Source of the DNA: Pseudomonas migulae | GTDB taxonomy: Bacteria; Pseudomonadota; Gammaproteobacteria; Pseudomonadales; Pseudomonadaceae | Assembly (NCBI RefSeq): GCF_024169315.1 | Contig: NZ_JALJWR010000001.1 | Coordinates: forward strand, 6,064,501 to 6,128,500 | Direction: 5' to 3' | Length of the DNA: 64,000 bases | In this document: one piece after another, positions 1 through 9,688 of the stretch | How the letters are laid out: the number at the start of each line of letters is the position of its first letter | Numbering within the stretch: position 1 is the stretch's first letter | Notes under the pieces: model-generated | Database searches by the model: none | What the model saw: the letters and a program-made list of their open reading frames with translations, nothing else | Told to the model about the DNA's origin: nothing | Made by a program: the position numbers and the translations under genes

Positions 1-2
1 AC

Positions 3-1085
3 GCCCGTAACCGCGTCGACGTGTTCTTCGGCACCGGCAGCTTCGCCGACGAGCAAACCATCGAAGTGGTCTGCGCCAACGGCGTGGTCGAAAAACTGGT
101 GGCCAAGCACATCATCATCGCCACCGGTTCGCGTCCTTATCGCCCGGCGGACATCGATTTCCATCACCCGCGTATCTACGATAGCGACACCATCCTCAGC
201 CTCGGCCACACCCCGCGTAAACTCATCGTTTACGGCGCCGGCGTGATCGGTTGCGAATACGCGTCGATCTTCAGCGGTCTGGGCGTGCTGGTCGAACTGG
301 TGGATAACCGTGGTCAGTTGCTGAGCTTCCTCGACTCGGAAATTTCCCAGGCGCTGAGCTACCACTTCAGCAACAACAACATCACGGTTCGCCACAACGA
401 AGACTACGACCGCGTCGAAGGCGTGGACAACGGCGTGATCCTGCACCTCAAGTCCGGCAAGAAGATCAAGGCCGACGCCTTGCTCTGGTGCAACGGCCGT
501 ACCGGTAATACCGATCAGTTGGGTCTGGAAAACATCGGCGTCAAGGTCAACAGCCGTGGCCAGATCGAAGTCGACGAGGCCTATCGTACCTGCGTACCGA
601 ACATCTACGGTGCCGGTGACGTGATCGGCTGGCCGAGCCTGGCCAGTGCCGCGCACGACCAGGGCCGCTCGGCCGCTGGCAGCATCGTCGACAACGGTAG
701 CTGGCGCTTCGTCAACGACGTACCGACCGGCATCTACACGATTCCCGAGATCAGCTCGATCGGCAAGAACGAGCAAGAGCTGACGCAGGCCAAGGTGCCG
801 TACGAAGTGGGCAAGGCGTTCTTCAAGAGCATGGCGCGAGCACAGATCGCCGGCGAGCCCCAGGGCATGCTGAAGATCCTGTTCCACCGCGAGACGCTGG
901 AAGTGCTGGGTGTTCACTGCTTCGGTTATCAGGCGTCGGAAATCGTCCACATCGGTCAGGCGATCATGAACCAGCCGGGTGAGCTGAACACGCTGAAGTA
1001 TTTCGTCAACACGACGTTCAACTACCCGACCATGGCCGAAGCCTATCGGGTAGCGGCGTACGATGGCCTCAACCGGCTTTTTTGA
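3..1085 (+). CDS. sthA: Soluble pyridine nucleotide transhydrogenase, 5'-truncated by window edge
   Basis: The reading frame is open from base 3, so the true start lies outside the window; about 360 C-terminal residues of a roughly 465-residue family are visible. It is a cytosolic FAD flavoprotein that equilibrates NADPH and NADH. Seen: the ATGSRP turn near 130-150, a second dinucleotide-binding motif [10 protein letters not shown] near 230-260, the FAD-binding [10 protein letters not shown] near 610-640, and the pyridine-nucleotide-disulfide dimerisation domain, ending in [14 protein letters not shown]. The family is related to lipoamide dehydrogenase but lacks the redox disulfide; the N-terminal part that would show this is missing here. 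It converges on the phosphodiesterase gene downstream. Confidence 0.95.
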   Translation, partial: ARNRVDVFFGTGSFADEQTIEVVCANGVVEKLVAKHIIIATGSRPYRPADIDFHHPRIYDSDTILSLGHTPRKLIVYGAGVIGCEYASIFSGLGVLVELVDNRGQLLSFLDSEISQALSYHFSNNNITVRHNEDYDRVEGVDNGVILHLKSGKKIKADALLWCNGRTGNTDQLGLENIGVKVNSRGQIEVDEAYRTCVPNIYGAGDVIGWPSLASAAHDQGRSAAGSIVDNGSWRFVNDVPTGIYTIPEISSIGKNEQELTQAKVPYEVGKAFFKSMARAQIAGEPQGMLKILFHRETLEVLGVHCFGYQASEIVHIGQAIMNQPGELNTLKYFVNTTFNYPTMAEAYRVAAYDGLNRLF

Positions 1086-1127
1086 GCGGCTCCGGCCGGT
1101 GGCCTGAGCCGGCCGGGGAGACCGATT

Positions 1128-1850
1128 TCAGCAATTCTCGAGCGTGGCGCTGGCCAAACCGGGAAAGTCTGTAATCAGGCTGTCAACGCCGAAGTCGGCG
1201 AGTCTGCGCATCAGCGCGGGCTCGTTGACTGTCCATACCGACACATGCAACCCCTGACGTTGCGCCTTCTGCAGGCGTTCCGGCGTACACAGGGTCCAGT
1301 TCAGCGCCAGAATCTCGCAGCCATAGCTTTGCGCGACCTTCAAAGGGTCGAGCCAGGCGTATTCGGCCACCAGCCCGCGGGACACGTCCGGCACCAAGTC
1401 CAGCGCGGCTTTCAGCACCTCTCGCGAACTCGAGGTGATGGTGACCTTGTCGAGCATGCCAAAACGCTGAGCCATTTCGCGAATCGCCAACACGGTGGTC
1501 GCGGCGCGGGTGCGGGAAGCGCTTTTGACTTCCAGCTGCCAGTGCTCGAAGTCGCATTTCTCGAACAGTTCTTCCAGCGTGGGAATCGGGCATGGCTTGA
1601 TCCAGCCCGGGCCGCCCTTGCGCGCGTCGTAGGTCACCAGTTCGGCAGCGGTGTGCTCGACCACCTTGCCGCGCCGGTCGGTGGTGCGCTTGAGGGTCGG
1701 GTCATGAATGACCATCAACTCGTTGTCCATGGACAGATGCAGGTCCAGTTCGCAGCGGCGTACGCCGTGCTTGAGGCACTCCTGAAAGCTGGTCAGGGTG
1801 TTTTCCGGTGCTTCGCCCTTGGCGCCGCGATGGCCGTAGATGAGGGTCAC
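1128..1850 (-). CDS. Glycerophosphodiester phosphodiesterase (GDPD family)
   Basis: A 240-residue GDPD TIM-barrel protein that would hydrolyse glycerophosphodiesters to glycerol-3-phosphate and an alcohol. The N-terminus carries the catalytic signature: YGHRGAKGEAPENT (His near residue 7, Glu near 15), CELDLHLSMD (metal-binding Glu/Asp) and VIHDPTLKRTT (second His). No signal peptide is visible, so it resembles the cytosolic UgpQ type rather than periplasmic GlpQ. The start is GTG at 1850 with an AAGGAAG ribosome-binding site just upstream. It follows the PilZ gene by 18 bp on the same strand and is probably co-transcribed with it. Confidence 0.9.
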   Translation of the reverse strand: MTLIYGHRGAKGEAPENTLTSFQECLKHGVRRCELDLHLSMDNELMVIHDPTLKRTTDRRGKVVEHTAAELVTYDARKGGPGWIKPCPIPTLEELFEKCDFEHWQLEVKSASRTRAATTVLAIREMAQRFGMLDKVTITSSSREVLKAALDLVPDVSRGLVAEYAWLDPLKVAQSYGCEILALNWTLCTPERLQKAQRQGLHVSVWTVNEPALMRRLADFGVDSLITDFPGLASATLENC

Positions 1851-1868
1851 GGTTCTTCCTTAAAAAGA

Positions 1869-2447
1869 TTAAATACCTGATTCGTTTTCGCGGGCCAGAC
1901 GTCGTTCCTGGGCCTGCTTCTGCAAAATGTAGCGGGCCAGCAGTTGGCGCTGGGCATCGGTTGGGCGTTCGAACTCGGTGCCGACGTCGTAGCCGTCGCC
2001 CTTGCGATCGCAATGGGTAACACGCGCCCGCAGCAACAGGCCGAGGGCTTGCGGCATCAGCACCAGTTTCACCGACAGGTGCGTGCCCGCGGCAATCGGT
2101 GTCGGGTGCTGGAAGTCGATGCCACCCTCGGAGATGATCACGGGTTGCGGCTCGCCGATCTGTCCGAGCACGGTGATGGCGATCACCTGGCTGAGCAGGT
2201 CGATGCGTTTGTTCTGGGATTTCAGGAACGCCGCGAGGTTGCGGTCGCGCTCGCTGATCTGGCGCAACAGGTGTTGCGATTCGAATTCGCTCAGGTGCAG
2301 TTCGCTGAGCAGGTTGAAGAGTGGGGAAGCATCCTGCAACACTTCCTGGCCTGCGGCTTCGGGAGCGGACAGGGGCCGAATTTCCAGTGCGATCGTGTCC
2401 TCGATACGGTAGTATTCGCGGCGATCTTCTTCATCTAATGTCGACAT
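1869..2447 (-). CDS. PilZ-domain protein (putative c-di-GMP receptor)
   Basis: A 192-residue cytosolic protein. The N-terminus has the PilZ RxxxR c-di-GMP motif (RREYYRIED, about residues 8-16), and the C-terminal beta-barrel part contains a SEGGIDF variant of the (D/N)xSxxG loop and DVGTEFERP. The segment in between, about residues 45-90, is helical and charged. The architecture fits a single-domain PilZ adaptor with an N-terminal extension. It heads a likely two-gene unit with the GDPD gene and is divergent from lolC; the 94-bp gap must hold both promoters. The downstream target cannot be read from the sequence. Confidence 0.85.
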   Translation of the reverse strand: MSTLDEEDRREYYRIEDTIALEIRPLSAPEAAGQEVLQDASPLFNLLSELHLSEFESQHLLRQISERDRNLAAFLKSQNKRIDLLSQVIAITVLGQIGEPQPVIISEGGIDFQHPTPIAAGTHLSVKLVLMPQALGLLLRARVTHCDRKGDGYDVGTEFERPTDAQRQLLARYILQKQAQERRLARENESGI

Positions 2448-2541
2448 GGCGAACCCATGGTAGCGGCGGTGGTCTGAGTGTAAAGCTGGTTATCGACCCC
2501 CGCCACAAGGACGTTCCTTTTCCCTCCGAACAAGCCCCGAC

Positions 2542-3792
2542 ATGTTCAGACCTCTCTTCGTATTTATTGGCACGCGTTATACCCGTGCAAAGCGTCGCAA
2601 TCATTTTGTGTCGTTCATTTCCCTGACTTCGATGATCGGTCTTGCCCTCGGCGTGATCGTGATGATCGTGGTGCTGTCGGTCATGAACGGCTTCGATCAT
2701 GAGATGCGCACCCGCGTGCTGGGCATGGTGCCCCACGCGACCATCGAGTCCGGCGAGCCGATCAGCGACTGGCAAAGCCTGGCCGCCAAGGTCAAGCAGA
2801 ACCCGCAGGTGACGGCCGTGGCGCCGTTTACCCAGATGCAGGGTCTGCTGACCAACAACGGCAAAGTCTCCAAAGTGCTGCTCAATGCCATCGACCCGGC
2901 GCTGGAACGCCAGGTGTCGATCATTGACAAGTTCATGCTGCAGGGAAAACTCGATGACCTCGCGCCCGGCAGTTTCGGCATCGTCATTGGCGACAAGGCG
3001 GCCGCCAAGCTCGGCGCGGCCATCGGCGACAAGCTGACCTTCGTCGCACCGGAAGTCACCGTGACCCCGGCCGGCATGTTCCCACGCATGAAACGCTTCA
3101 CCGTCGTGGGCATCTTCCACGTCGGTGCCGGCGAGATCGACGGTTACCTGGGCGTCACCAACCTGCAGGACCTGGCGAAGCTGCACCGCTGGAAGCCGGA
3201 TCAGGTGCAGGGCATCCGCCTGAAGTTCGACGACCTGTTCCAGGCCCCACGCACTGCGTGGAACATCGCCCAGCAGCTCGGCGAAGACCATTTCTACGCC
3301 CGCGACTGGACCCGCACCCACGGCAATCTGTATCAGGCGATCCGGATGGAAAAAGCCATGATCGGTCTGCTGTTGCTGCTGATCGTTGCCGTCGCTGCGT
3401 TCAACATCATTTCCACGCTGGTGATGGTGGTGAACGACAAGAAGGGCGATATCGCGATTCTGCGCACCCTTGGCGCCACACCGCGTTCGATCATGGCGAT
3501 CTTCATGGTCCAGGGCACCGTCATTGGCGTGGTCGGCACGTTGATCGGCGCCGTGGTCGGGATTTTCGCCGCGCTGAACGTCAGCGCCGCGATCTCGGCC
3601 CTCGAAGGGCTGATCGGGCACAAATTCCTCAACGCCGACGTGTACTTCATCGATTACCTGCCGTCGCAAGTGCAGAGCCAGGATGTGTTGATGGTCTGCG
3701 CCGCCGCGTTGGTCCTGAGTTTCCTCGCCACCCTGTATCCAGCCTGGCGTGCCGCGCGCACCCAGCCTGCGGAGGCGCTACGTTATGAGTGA
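2542..3792 (+). CDS. lolC: Lipoprotein-releasing ABC transporter permease LolC
   Basis: A 416-residue inner-membrane permease of the LolCDE complex, which extracts outer-membrane lipoproteins and passes them to LolA. One transmembrane segment sits near residues 23-50 ([20 protein letters not shown]), then a large periplasmic domain, then three C-terminal segments near 273-297, 318-346 and 378-400 with a MacB/FtsX-type core. It starts [20 protein letters not shown], almost identical to the second permease at 4548. It overlaps lolD by 8 bp, indicating translational coupling. The assignment as LolC rather than LolE rests on gene order only. Confidence 0.93.
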   Translation: MFRPLFVFIGTRYTRAKRRNHFVSFISLTSMIGLALGVIVMIVVLSVMNGFDHEMRTRVLGMVPHATIESGEPISDWQSLAAKVKQNPQVTAVAPFTQMQGLLTNNGKVSKVLLNAIDPALERQVSIIDKFMLQGKLDDLAPGSFGIVIGDKAAAKLGAAIGDKLTFVAPEVTVTPAGMFPRMKRFTVVGIFHVGAGEIDGYLGVTNLQDLAKLHRWKPDQVQGIRLKFDDLFQAPRTAWNIAQQLGEDHFYARDWTRTHGNLYQAIRMEKAMIGLLLLLIVAVAAFNIISTLVMVVNDKKGDIAILRTLGATPRSIMAIFMVQGTVIGVVGTLIGAVVGIFAALNVSAAISALEGLIGHKFLNADVYFIDYLPSQVQSQDVLMVCAAALVLSFLATLYPAWRAARTQPAEALRYE

Positions 3793-4483
3793 GTCGGGCA
3801 TGAGTGATAAAGCAATCTTGAGCTGCCGCAACCTGGGCAAATCCTACGAGGAAGGCCCGGAGTCGGTAGAGGTACTGGCGGGTCTGCAGCTGGAGCTGCA
3901 TCCGGGTGAGCGCGTGGCGATTGTCGGCACGTCGGGGTCGGGCAAAAGTACCTTGCTCAACCTGCTGGGCGGCCTCGACACGCCCACCAAGGGCAGCGTC
4001 TGGCTCGACGGCGAAGAGCTTTCGGCGCTGAGCGAGAAAAATCGTGGCCTGCTGCGTAACCGTTCCCTCGGGTTCGTGTACCAATTCCACCATTTGCTGC
4101 CGGAATTCACCGCGCTGGAAAACGTCTGCATGCCGCTGCTGATCGGCAAGACAGCGATCCCCGAAGCACGTCAGCGTGCGACGGCGTTGCTGGAGCGGGT
4201 AGGGCTGGGCCATCGCCTGGAGCACAAGCCGTCCGAATTGTCCGGTGGCGAACGCCAGCGGGTGGCCATCGCCCGCGCCCTGGTGAACAAGCCAGGCCTG
4301 GTGATGCTCGACGAGCCGACCGGCAACCTCGACTCCCACACCGCCCAGGGCATTCAGGATTTGATGCTGGAACTCAGCACCTCGATGCGCACGGCGTTCC
4401 TGGTGGTGACCCACGACATGAACCTGGCTCGTCAGATGGATCGCGTCCTGCATTTGCAGGAAGGTTGCCTGACGCCTATCTGA
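3785..4483 (+). CDS. lolD: Lipoprotein-releasing ABC transporter ATPase LolD
   Basis: A 232-residue ABC ATPase. Walker [10 protein letters not shown] (about 48-56), a Q-loop ([12 protein letters not shown]), signature [15 protein letters not shown], Walker [12 protein letters not shown] and the switch His in VVTHDM are all intact. The chosen start is ATG 3785, which overlaps the lolC stop; an upstream in-frame ATG at 3749 lies deep inside lolC and is less likely. LolD energises lipoprotein release by LolC/LolE. A strong hairpin with a T-run follows immediately, before lolE. Confidence 0.95.
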   Translation: MSESGMSDKAILSCRNLGKSYEEGPESVEVLAGLQLELHPGERVAIVGTSGSGKSTLLNLLGGLDTPTKGSVWLDGEELSALSEKNRGLLRNRSLGFVYQFHHLLPEFTALENVCMPLLIGKTAIPEARQRATALLERVGLGHRLEHKPSELSGGERQRVAIARALVNKPGLVMLDEPTGNLDSHTAQGIQDLMLELSTSMRTAFLVVTHDMNLARQMDRVLHLQEGCLTPI

Positions 4484-4492
4484 TTGGTCGAA

Positions 4493-4530
4493 ACCCGATG
4501 TCTGAAAAGGCGTCGGGTCTTTTTGTTTTT
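4493..4530 (+). terminator. Intrinsic terminator between lolD and lolE
   Basis: An ACCCGATG / CGTCGGGT stem (one G-U pair) at 4493-4500 and 4511-4518 is followed by a run of T with a single G to 4530. It lies 10 bp after the lolD stop and 18 bp before lolE, so lolE expression may rely on read-through or on its own promoter. Confidence 0.8.
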
Positions 4531-4547
4531 ATACGGTGCCCCAGCGA

Positions 4548-5792
4548 ATGTTCAGACCGTTATCGATCTTTATCGGCACGCGCTATACCCGCGCCAAGCG
4601 CCGCAATCGCTTTGTTTCGTTCATCTCGATGACCTCGATGATCGGCCTCGCCCTCGGCGTCCTGGCGATGATCGTGGTGTTGTCGGTGATGAACGGCTTC
4701 CAGCGCGAAATGAGTTCGCGCATCCTCGGCATGGTGCCTCACGCGACTATCGTCGGCGTCAATCCGATCGATGATTGGCAGCCGGTGGCCGCGGCCGCGA
4801 TGAAAAATCCGGAAGTGACCGCCGCTGTGCCGTTCACCGAGATGGAAGGCATGCTCTCCTATAAAGGCACGATGCAGCCGATTCAGGTCAGCGGTGTCGA
4901 TCCGGCGCTGGAAGGCAAGGTGTCGATCGTGGCTCAGCACATCGTTCAGGGCCGTCTCGATGCCTTGAAGCCAGGCGAGTTCGGCGTAGTGATCGGCGAG
5001 ATCACAGCGCGACGGTTCCGCTTGAATGTGGGCGACAAGATCACCCTGATCGTGCCGGAAGTCAGCAACGCACCGGGCGGGATTACCCCGCGCATGCAGC
5101 GCCTGAACGTGGTTGGTGTGTTCAAGGTCGGTGCCGAGCTGGACGGTTCGATGGCGCTGATCCACGTTGCCGATGCCGCGCAGATGCAGCATTGGGAACC
5201 GAATCAGGTGCAGAGCGTGCGCCTGGCGGTGAAGGATTTATACGCGGCGCCGCAGGTATCCAGCGATATCGCGGGCGGCCTGGGCACGGCTTACAAGGCT
5301 GACGACTGGACCCACACCCAGGGCAGCCTGTTCAGCGCGATGAAAATGGAAAAAACCATGATCGGCTTGCTGTTGCTGATGATCGTTGCAGTGGCGGCGT
5401 TCAACATCATCGCGACACTGATCATGGTGGTGAACGACAAAGGCGCGGACATCGCGATCCTGCGCACCATCGGCGCCACGCCTCGGCAGATCATGGCGAT
5501 TTTCATGGTCCAGGGCACGGTGATCGGGGTGGTCGGCACCTTGATCGGTGGCGTGCTCGGCGTGATTGCGGCGCTGAACGTCAGTGAGCTGGTGGGCTGG
5601 ATGGAGCGGGTGAGCGGGCAGCACATCTTCAGTTCCGATGTGTATTTCGTCAGCAACTTGCCTTCGGAGTTGCAGGGTGGGGATGTGCTGTTGATCTGTT
5701 CTGCGGGGTTTGTGCTGAGCTTCCTGGCCACGGTTTACCCGGCATGGCGTGCGGCGAAGATCGAGCCGGCTCACGCGCTTCGGTATTCGTAA
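4548..5792 (+). CDS. lolE: Lipoprotein-releasing ABC transporter permease LolE
   Basis: A 414-residue paralogue of the permease at 2542 with the same layout: N-terminal transmembrane helix, periplasmic domain and three C-terminal helices ([58 protein letters not shown]). The start is ATG 4548 ([20 protein letters not shown]), matching the paralogue's N-terminus; a GTG at 4536 would add only four residues. It completes the LolCDE complex as the second permease. A REP-type inverted repeat follows. Confidence 0.92.
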   Translation: MFRPLSIFIGTRYTRAKRRNRFVSFISMTSMIGLALGVLAMIVVLSVMNGFQREMSSRILGMVPHATIVGVNPIDDWQPVAAAAMKNPEVTAAVPFTEMEGMLSYKGTMQPIQVSGVDPALEGKVSIVAQHIVQGRLDALKPGEFGVVIGEITARRFRLNVGDKITLIVPEVSNAPGGITPRMQRLNVVGVFKVGAELDGSMALIHVADAAQMQHWEPNQVQSVRLAVKDLYAAPQVSSDIAGGLGTAYKADDWTHTQGSLFSAMKMEKTMIGLLLLMIVAVAAFNIIATLIMVVNDKGADIAILRTIGATPRQIMAIFMVQGTVIGVVGTLIGGVLGVIAALNVSELVGWMERVSGQHIFSSDVYFVSNLPSELQGGDVLLICSAGFVLSFLATVYPAWRAAKIEPAHALRYS

Positions 5793-5806
5793 TCCGGTAG
5801 ACCGCT

Positions 5807-5895
5807 TTCGCGGGCAAGCCTCGCTCCTACAGGGTCTATGTCGATTGCATCTTTGCGTTCGACACAAAACCGTAGGAGCGAGGCTTGCCCGCGAA
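5807..5895. repeat. REP-type inverted repeat pair (class A)
   Basis: Perfect 24-bp arms at 5807-5830 and 5872-5895 (TTCGCGGGCAAGCCTCGCTC... and its complement) enclose a 41-bp spacer. It lies between the convergent lolE and cinS genes. The same arm recurs at 13906-13996. Confidence 0.9.
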
Positions 5896-5914
5896 GGGGC
5901 CAGCCCTGCTGGCC

Positions 5915-7264
5915 TTAATCCCCTTTTGGCAACTCAATCACAAACCTGGTCCATCCATCAGCCGATTCACAACGAATCTGCCCACCATGGGCACGCACGA
6001 TCGACTGGGTAATCGCCAATCCCAACCCCGCATGTTCACTGCTGCCTTCCTGTCTGGCCGGATCCGCCCGGTAGAAGCGATCAAACAAACGCGGCAGTAA
6101 TGTCCCGTCAATGCCTTCGCCGCTGTTCTCAACCGTCAGGTTCAACGCTTCAGGTCGCTCGATAATCCGCACGCGAACCTCACCCTCGGCCGGCGTAAAC
6201 CGCAACGCGTTGTCCAGCAAATTGGACAGTGCACGCCGCAGCATGCTGCGGTCACCCTCCATGCGCGCATGACCTTCACGACTCAGCGTCACCCGAGCGT
6301 CCTCGGCCAACGGCGCAAAAAACTCCAGCAACACATCCGCTTCCTCCGCCAACTCCAGCGGTTCGCGCTTGGGCGTCAGCAAACCATGGTCGGCTTTCGC
6401 CAGGTACAACATGTCGTTGACCAGTTGCGCCATCCATTGCAGTTCTTCGAGGTTGCTGTGCAGCGCCTCGCGGTAGTCCTCGATGGGCCGCGGGCGGGTG
6501 AGGGTGACCTGGGTGTGGGTCAGCAGGTTTGACAGTGGCGTGCGCAGCTCATGGGCGATGTCGGCGGAAAACGCCGAGAGCCGCTGAAACGAGTCGTCGA
6601 GGCGTCCGAGCATGGCGTTGAAGTGGTGGGCCATTTCCGCGAGTTCTGGCGGCATGTCGTCTTCGGGCAGGCGAGCGTTGAGCGATTGCGCCGAAACTCC
6701 GCGGGCGACCGCACTCATGCGGCGCAATGGACGCAGCCCGCTGCGCGCCGCCCAGGCACCGAGCAGCGCCGTGGCCAGGGCAGACAAACCCACGGTGAGC
6801 CAGATCAGGTGCTGCATGCGTTGCAGAAAGTGCTGGTGATGGGTGATGTCCAGCAGCAGGGTCAATTGTGGTGAATCAGGCTTGTCGACAAACAATGGAG
6901 CGTTCAGGACGCGGTAGTCGGTGTCGTTGTCGTTAATGGTCGATAAGCCCGGTTTGTGCGGGAGCTTGTCGGGTACACGCGTGGAGCTGTCATACCAGCG
7001 TTGGCCATCGCTGCCGGTAATGCGCAGTGAAAGATCAGCCTCACGACTCAATTCATCCGCCAGCCTGATTTCGCTGTCACTCGATCGGATATCGTGAAGC
7101 GCCCGACGCAAACCGATCAACTTACCGTCCAGCAACTGCTGATCCAGTTCAACAAAATGCGCTTCGCTGGCGCGACTGAACAACACCCCGGCAAACAACG
7201 AAACCACGGCAGTGCAGGCGGCAAACAGCAACGCGAGGCGGCTGCTCAAGGACAATCGGCGCAT
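5915..7264 (-). CDS. cinS: Copper-responsive sensor histidine kinase (CinS/CusS family)
   Basis: A 449-residue membrane kinase. A first transmembrane segment at about 10-30, a periplasmic sensor of about 130 residues, a second segment near 160-182, HAMP, HisKA (FSADIAHELRTPLSN, phospho-His), and HATPase with N-box NLLDNALRF and G-box GLGLAITQS. It belongs to the heavy-metal sensor kinase family (CusS/CopS/IrlS). Its start codon shares one base with the stop of the regulator gene, so the two are translationally coupled. The CinS name rests on linkage to a cinA-queF operon, as described in P. putida; the sensed metal is inferred from context. Confidence 0.88.
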   Translation of the reverse strand: MRRLSLSSRLALLFAACTAVVSLFAGVLFSRASEAHFVELDQQLLDGKLIGLRRALHDIRSSDSEIRLADELSREADLSLRITGSDGQRWYDSSTRVPDKLPHKPGLSTINDNDTDYRVLNAPLFVDKPDSPQLTLLLDITHHQHFLQRMQHLIWLTVGLSALATALLGAWAARSGLRPLRRMSAVARGVSAQSLNARLPEDDMPPELAEMAHHFNAMLGRLDDSFQRLSAFSADIAHELRTPLSNLLTHTQVTLTRPRPIEDYREALHSNLEELQWMAQLVNDMLYLAKADHGLLTPKREPLELAEEADVLLEFFAPLAEDARVTLSREGHARMEGDRSMLRRALSNLLDNALRFTPAEGEVRVRIIERPEALNLTVENSGEGIDGTLLPRLFDRFYRADPARQEGSSEHAGLGLAITQSIVRAHGGQIRCESADGWTRFVIELPKGD

Positions 7265-7944
7265 CAGGCAGGACGCTCTTCAAGGACATAACCCATGCCG
7301 CGCACGGTGTGGATCAACTTGTTCGGGAATTCGTCGTCGATCTTCAGGCGCAACCGGCGGATGGCGACTTCGATGACATTGGTGTCGCTGTCGAAGTTCA
7401 TGTCCCAGACCTGCGAAGCAATCAGCGACTTGGGCAACACTTCACCCTGACGTCGCAGGAGCATTTCCAGCAGGGCGAATTCCTTGGCGGTCAGGTCGAT
7501 GCGTTGACCGCTGCGTTCGACGCGGCGACGGATCAAATCCAGGCGCAAATCGGCCAGTTGCAGGCTGGTTTCCTGAGGCGGGGCGCTGCCACGGCGCAAC
7601 AGGCTGCGGACCCGGGCCAGCAGTTCGGAGAAGGCGAACGGCTTGACCAGGTAATCGTCGGCGCCGAGTTCGAGGCCGTGGACCCTGTCTTCCACCGCAT
7701 CTCGCGCTGTCAGAAAAAGTACCGGCGTTTCGAGGCCGGCGCTGCGCACGGCTTGCAGGATCTGCCAGCCATCGCGCCCCGGCAGCATCACATCGAGGAT
7801 CAATAGCGCGTAATCGCCGCTCAGCGCCAATTGCAGACCGGAGTTGCCGTCGGCCACCAGCTCGGCGTTGAATCCGGCCTCGGCCAGGCCCTGGCGCAGG
7901 TAGTGGCCGGTTTTCGGTTGGTCTTCGACGATCAGTAGTTTCAT
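7264..7944 (-). CDS. cinR: OmpR-family copper response regulator (CinR/CopR type)
   Basis: A 226-residue two-domain regulator. The receiver has the acidic pair ED near residues 7-8, phospho-acceptor Asp51 ([12 protein letters not shown]) and the conserved Lys in [10 protein letters not shown]. The C-terminal winged helix contains [15 protein letters not shown] and [13 protein letters not shown]. It is divergent from cinA. A perfect CTGACA-N5-GTAAT box lies in the shared intergenic region, the site type reported for CopR/CinR regulators in Pseudomonas. A second near-match precedes copA, so this pair may also control copABCD. Confidence 0.9.
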   Translation of the reverse strand: MKLLIVEDQPKTGHYLRQGLAEAGFNAELVADGNSGLQLALSGDYALLILDVMLPGRDGWQILQAVRSAGLETPVLFLTARDAVEDRVHGLELGADDYLVKPFAFSELLARVRSLLRRGSAPPQETSLQLADLRLDLIRRRVERSGQRIDLTAKEFALLEMLLRRQGEVLPKSLIASQVWDMNFDSDTNVIEVAIRRLRLKIDDEFPNKLIHTVRGMGYVLEERPA

Positions 7945-8006
7945 GGGCGACTCGAGGTAAGTGGAACGAACGCTTTATACCGTGGGCAGCGTCAGTACAG
8001 GCCAAC

Positions 8007-8022
8007 CTGACAAAGTTGTAAT
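8007..8022 (+). promoter_or_regulatory. CopR/CinR binding box upstream of cinA
   Basis: CTGACA AAGTT GTAAT is an exact match to the CTGACA-N5-GTAAT copper box. It sits 78 bp before the cinA start in the cinR-cinA divergent intergenic region. Confidence 0.85.
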
Positions 8023-8099
8023 CTGGCCGTCAGCTTGTGGGCAGTGGCTGCAGTTTAAAGTTTTCCACAGGCTGAACCTTATCTTGTTGGAGTACGACT

Positions 8100-8624
8100 A
8101 TGTTTTTGCGCACACCTCTGATGCTGGTTGCGTGTTTGCTGGCGCTGAGCTCGCCGGCGTGGGCAGCGCCGACGCACACCTACGACTTCGGTCAACCGGC
8201 TCCGGCCGCAAAGGCGGGCCGCAGCGTCGAAGTGGTGATGGGTGACATGTCGTTTACGCCCAAGGCCATCGATATCAAGGCCGGTGAGACGATTCGTTTT
8301 GTGCTGGTGAATAAAGGCCAGTTGCTGCACGAATTCAACCTCGGCGACGCGGCGATGCATGCAAAACATCAGCAGGAAATGTTGAAGATGCAGCAGAGCG
8401 GCATGCTCACGCCTACAGGCATGAAGGAAATGGACCACAGTTCGATGGCCGGCATGGATCACGGAATGATGAAACACGATGACCCGAATAGTGTCCTCGT
8501 CGAACCCGGCAAAACCGCCGAGCTGACCTGGACCTTCACCAAGGCCACCAGTCTGGAATTTGCCTGCAATATCCCTGGCCACTATCAGGCTGGCATGGTC
8601 GGCAAGTTGACTGTCAGTCAGTAA
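8100..8624 (+). CDS. cinA: Periplasmic plastocyanin/azurin-like copper protein CinA
   Basis: A 174-residue exported cupredoxin. A Sec signal peptide of about 22 residues ends ...SPAWA. Type-1 copper ligands are visible: a His in LLHEFN, and a Cys, His and Met in CNIPGHYQAGM near the C-terminus. Between them lies a long Met/His-rich insert (about residues 85-130, MKEMDHSSMAGMDHGMM) that would bind extra Cu(I). The protein probably sequesters or carries periplasmic copper. It is divergent from cinRS, preceded by the copper box, and 61 bp upstream of queF, reproducing the cinAQ layout known in P. putida. Confidence 0.88.
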   Translation: MFLRTPLMLVACLLALSSPAWAAPTHTYDFGQPAPAAKAGRSVEVVMGDMSFTPKAIDIKAGETIRFVLVNKGQLLHEFNLGDAAMHAKHQQEMLKMQQSGMLTPTGMKEMDHSSMAGMDHGMMKHDDPNSVLVEPGKTAELTWTFTKATSLEFACNIPGHYQAGMVGKLTVSQ

Positions 8625-8685
8625 GCACTCAAAGACGGGAGCAAAGGCTGGTAGAATCCGCTGATTCTTCAGTCAGGTTTCCGCC

Positions 8686-9516
8686 ATGCATCCCGCAGCC
8701 GAACACTCGCCGCTGGGCAAATCCAGCGAATACATCGCCACTTACACGCCGTCCTTGCTGTTCCCGATCCCGCGCACCGCGAAATGGGCCGAGCTGGGTC
8801 TGACGGCTGAAACCCTGCCGTACAAGGGCGTGGATTTCTGGAACTGCTTCGAGCTGTCGTGGCTGTTGCCGTCCGGCAAACCCGTGGTGGCGATCGGCGA
8901 ATTCAGCATCCCGGCGGATTCGCCGAACATCATCGAATCCAAGTCGTTCAAACTGTACCTGAACTCGCTGAACCAGACGCCGTTTGCCGACACCGCGAGC
9001 CTTGAAGCGACGCTGGTGAAAGACCTGTCCGCTGCGGCGGGTAAACCGGTTGGCGTGCGGATTCGCAGCCTGAAAGACGTTGAAGCCGAAGGCGTCGTGG
9101 CGCTGCCGGGCGTGTGCATCGATGATCTGGAGATCAGCGTCAGCAACTACGAGCATCCGCGTCCGGAGCTGCTGCGTTGCGACGAGTCGCGCGTTGTCGA
9201 AGAGAGCGTGCACAGTCATCTGCTCAAGTCCAATTGCCCGGTTACCAGCCAGCCGGACTGGGGCAGCGTGGCGGTGGAATACCGTGGCGCGGCGCTGGAT
9301 CATGCGAGTTTGCTGGAGTACATCGTGAGTTTCCGCCAGCACTCGGACTTCCATGAGCAGTGCGTGGAGCGGATTTTCCTCGACCTGCAGCGGCTGCTGA
9401 AACCCGAGAAACTGACGGTGTATGCGCGCTATGTGCGGCGTGGAGGGTTGGATATCAACCCGTATCGCAGCACTGAAGACGTTCAACTGCCGAACCACCG
9501 TCTGGTCCGCCAATAA
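8686..9516 (+). CDS. queF: NADPH-dependent 7-cyano-7-deazaguanine (preQ0) reductase QueF/CinQ
   Basis: A 276-residue long-form QueF that reduces preQ0 to preQ1 in queuosine biosynthesis. The NADPH-binding motif [13 protein letters not shown] lies in the N-terminal half. The catalytic Cys and Asp are in [13 protein letters not shown], and the substrate-binding Glu/His follow in FHEQCVERI. Start ATG 8686. It lies directly behind cinA and could be copper-induced by read-through, as CinQ is in P. putida. The two-domain length (about 275-280 residues) is normal for proteobacterial QueF. Confidence 0.95.
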   Translation: MHPAAEHSPLGKSSEYIATYTPSLLFPIPRTAKWAELGLTAETLPYKGVDFWNCFELSWLLPSGKPVVAIGEFSIPADSPNIIESKSFKLYLNSLNQTPFADTASLEATLVKDLSAAAGKPVGVRIRSLKDVEAEGVVALPGVCIDDLEISVSNYEHPRPELLRCDESRVVEESVHSHLLKSNCPVTSQPDWGSVAVEYRGAALDHASLLEYIVSFRQHSDFHEQCVERIFLDLQRLLKPEKLTVYARYVRRGGLDINPYRSTEDVQLPNHRLVRQ

Positions 9517-9524
9517 AGATCTAA

Positions 9525-9614
9525 TGTGGGAGCGGGCTTGCTCGCGAATGCGGTGTATCAGTCGGCATTGATGGTGCCTGATAAACCGCATTCGCGAGCA
9601 AGCCCGCTCCCACA
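9525..9614. repeat. REP-type inverted repeat pair (class B)
   Basis: Perfect 30-bp arms at 9525-9554 and 9585-9614 (TGTGGGAGCGGGCTTGCTCG... and its complement) with a 30-bp spacer. The same class occurs at 56245 and, with a variant core, at 60011. Confidence 0.9.
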
Positions 9615-9642
9615 GGGGAATGCGTTACAAATCGTAGATATG

Positions 9643-9676
9643 AAAAAGCCCCGCTATCGCTAGCGGGGCTTTTTTG
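9643..9676. terminator. Bidirectional intrinsic terminator
   Basis: Stem GCCCCGCTA (9648-9656), loop TCGC, stem TAGCGGGGC, flanked by an A-run on the left and a T-run on the right. It serves the convergent queF and DUF4404 genes. Confidence 0.88.
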
Positions 9677-9688
9677 TATCCGGTGGCT

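Noticed and set aside
2431..3669. A 412-codon minus-strand frame opposite lolC
   Set aside because: His/Asp/Arg-rich antisense shadow of a conserved permease.
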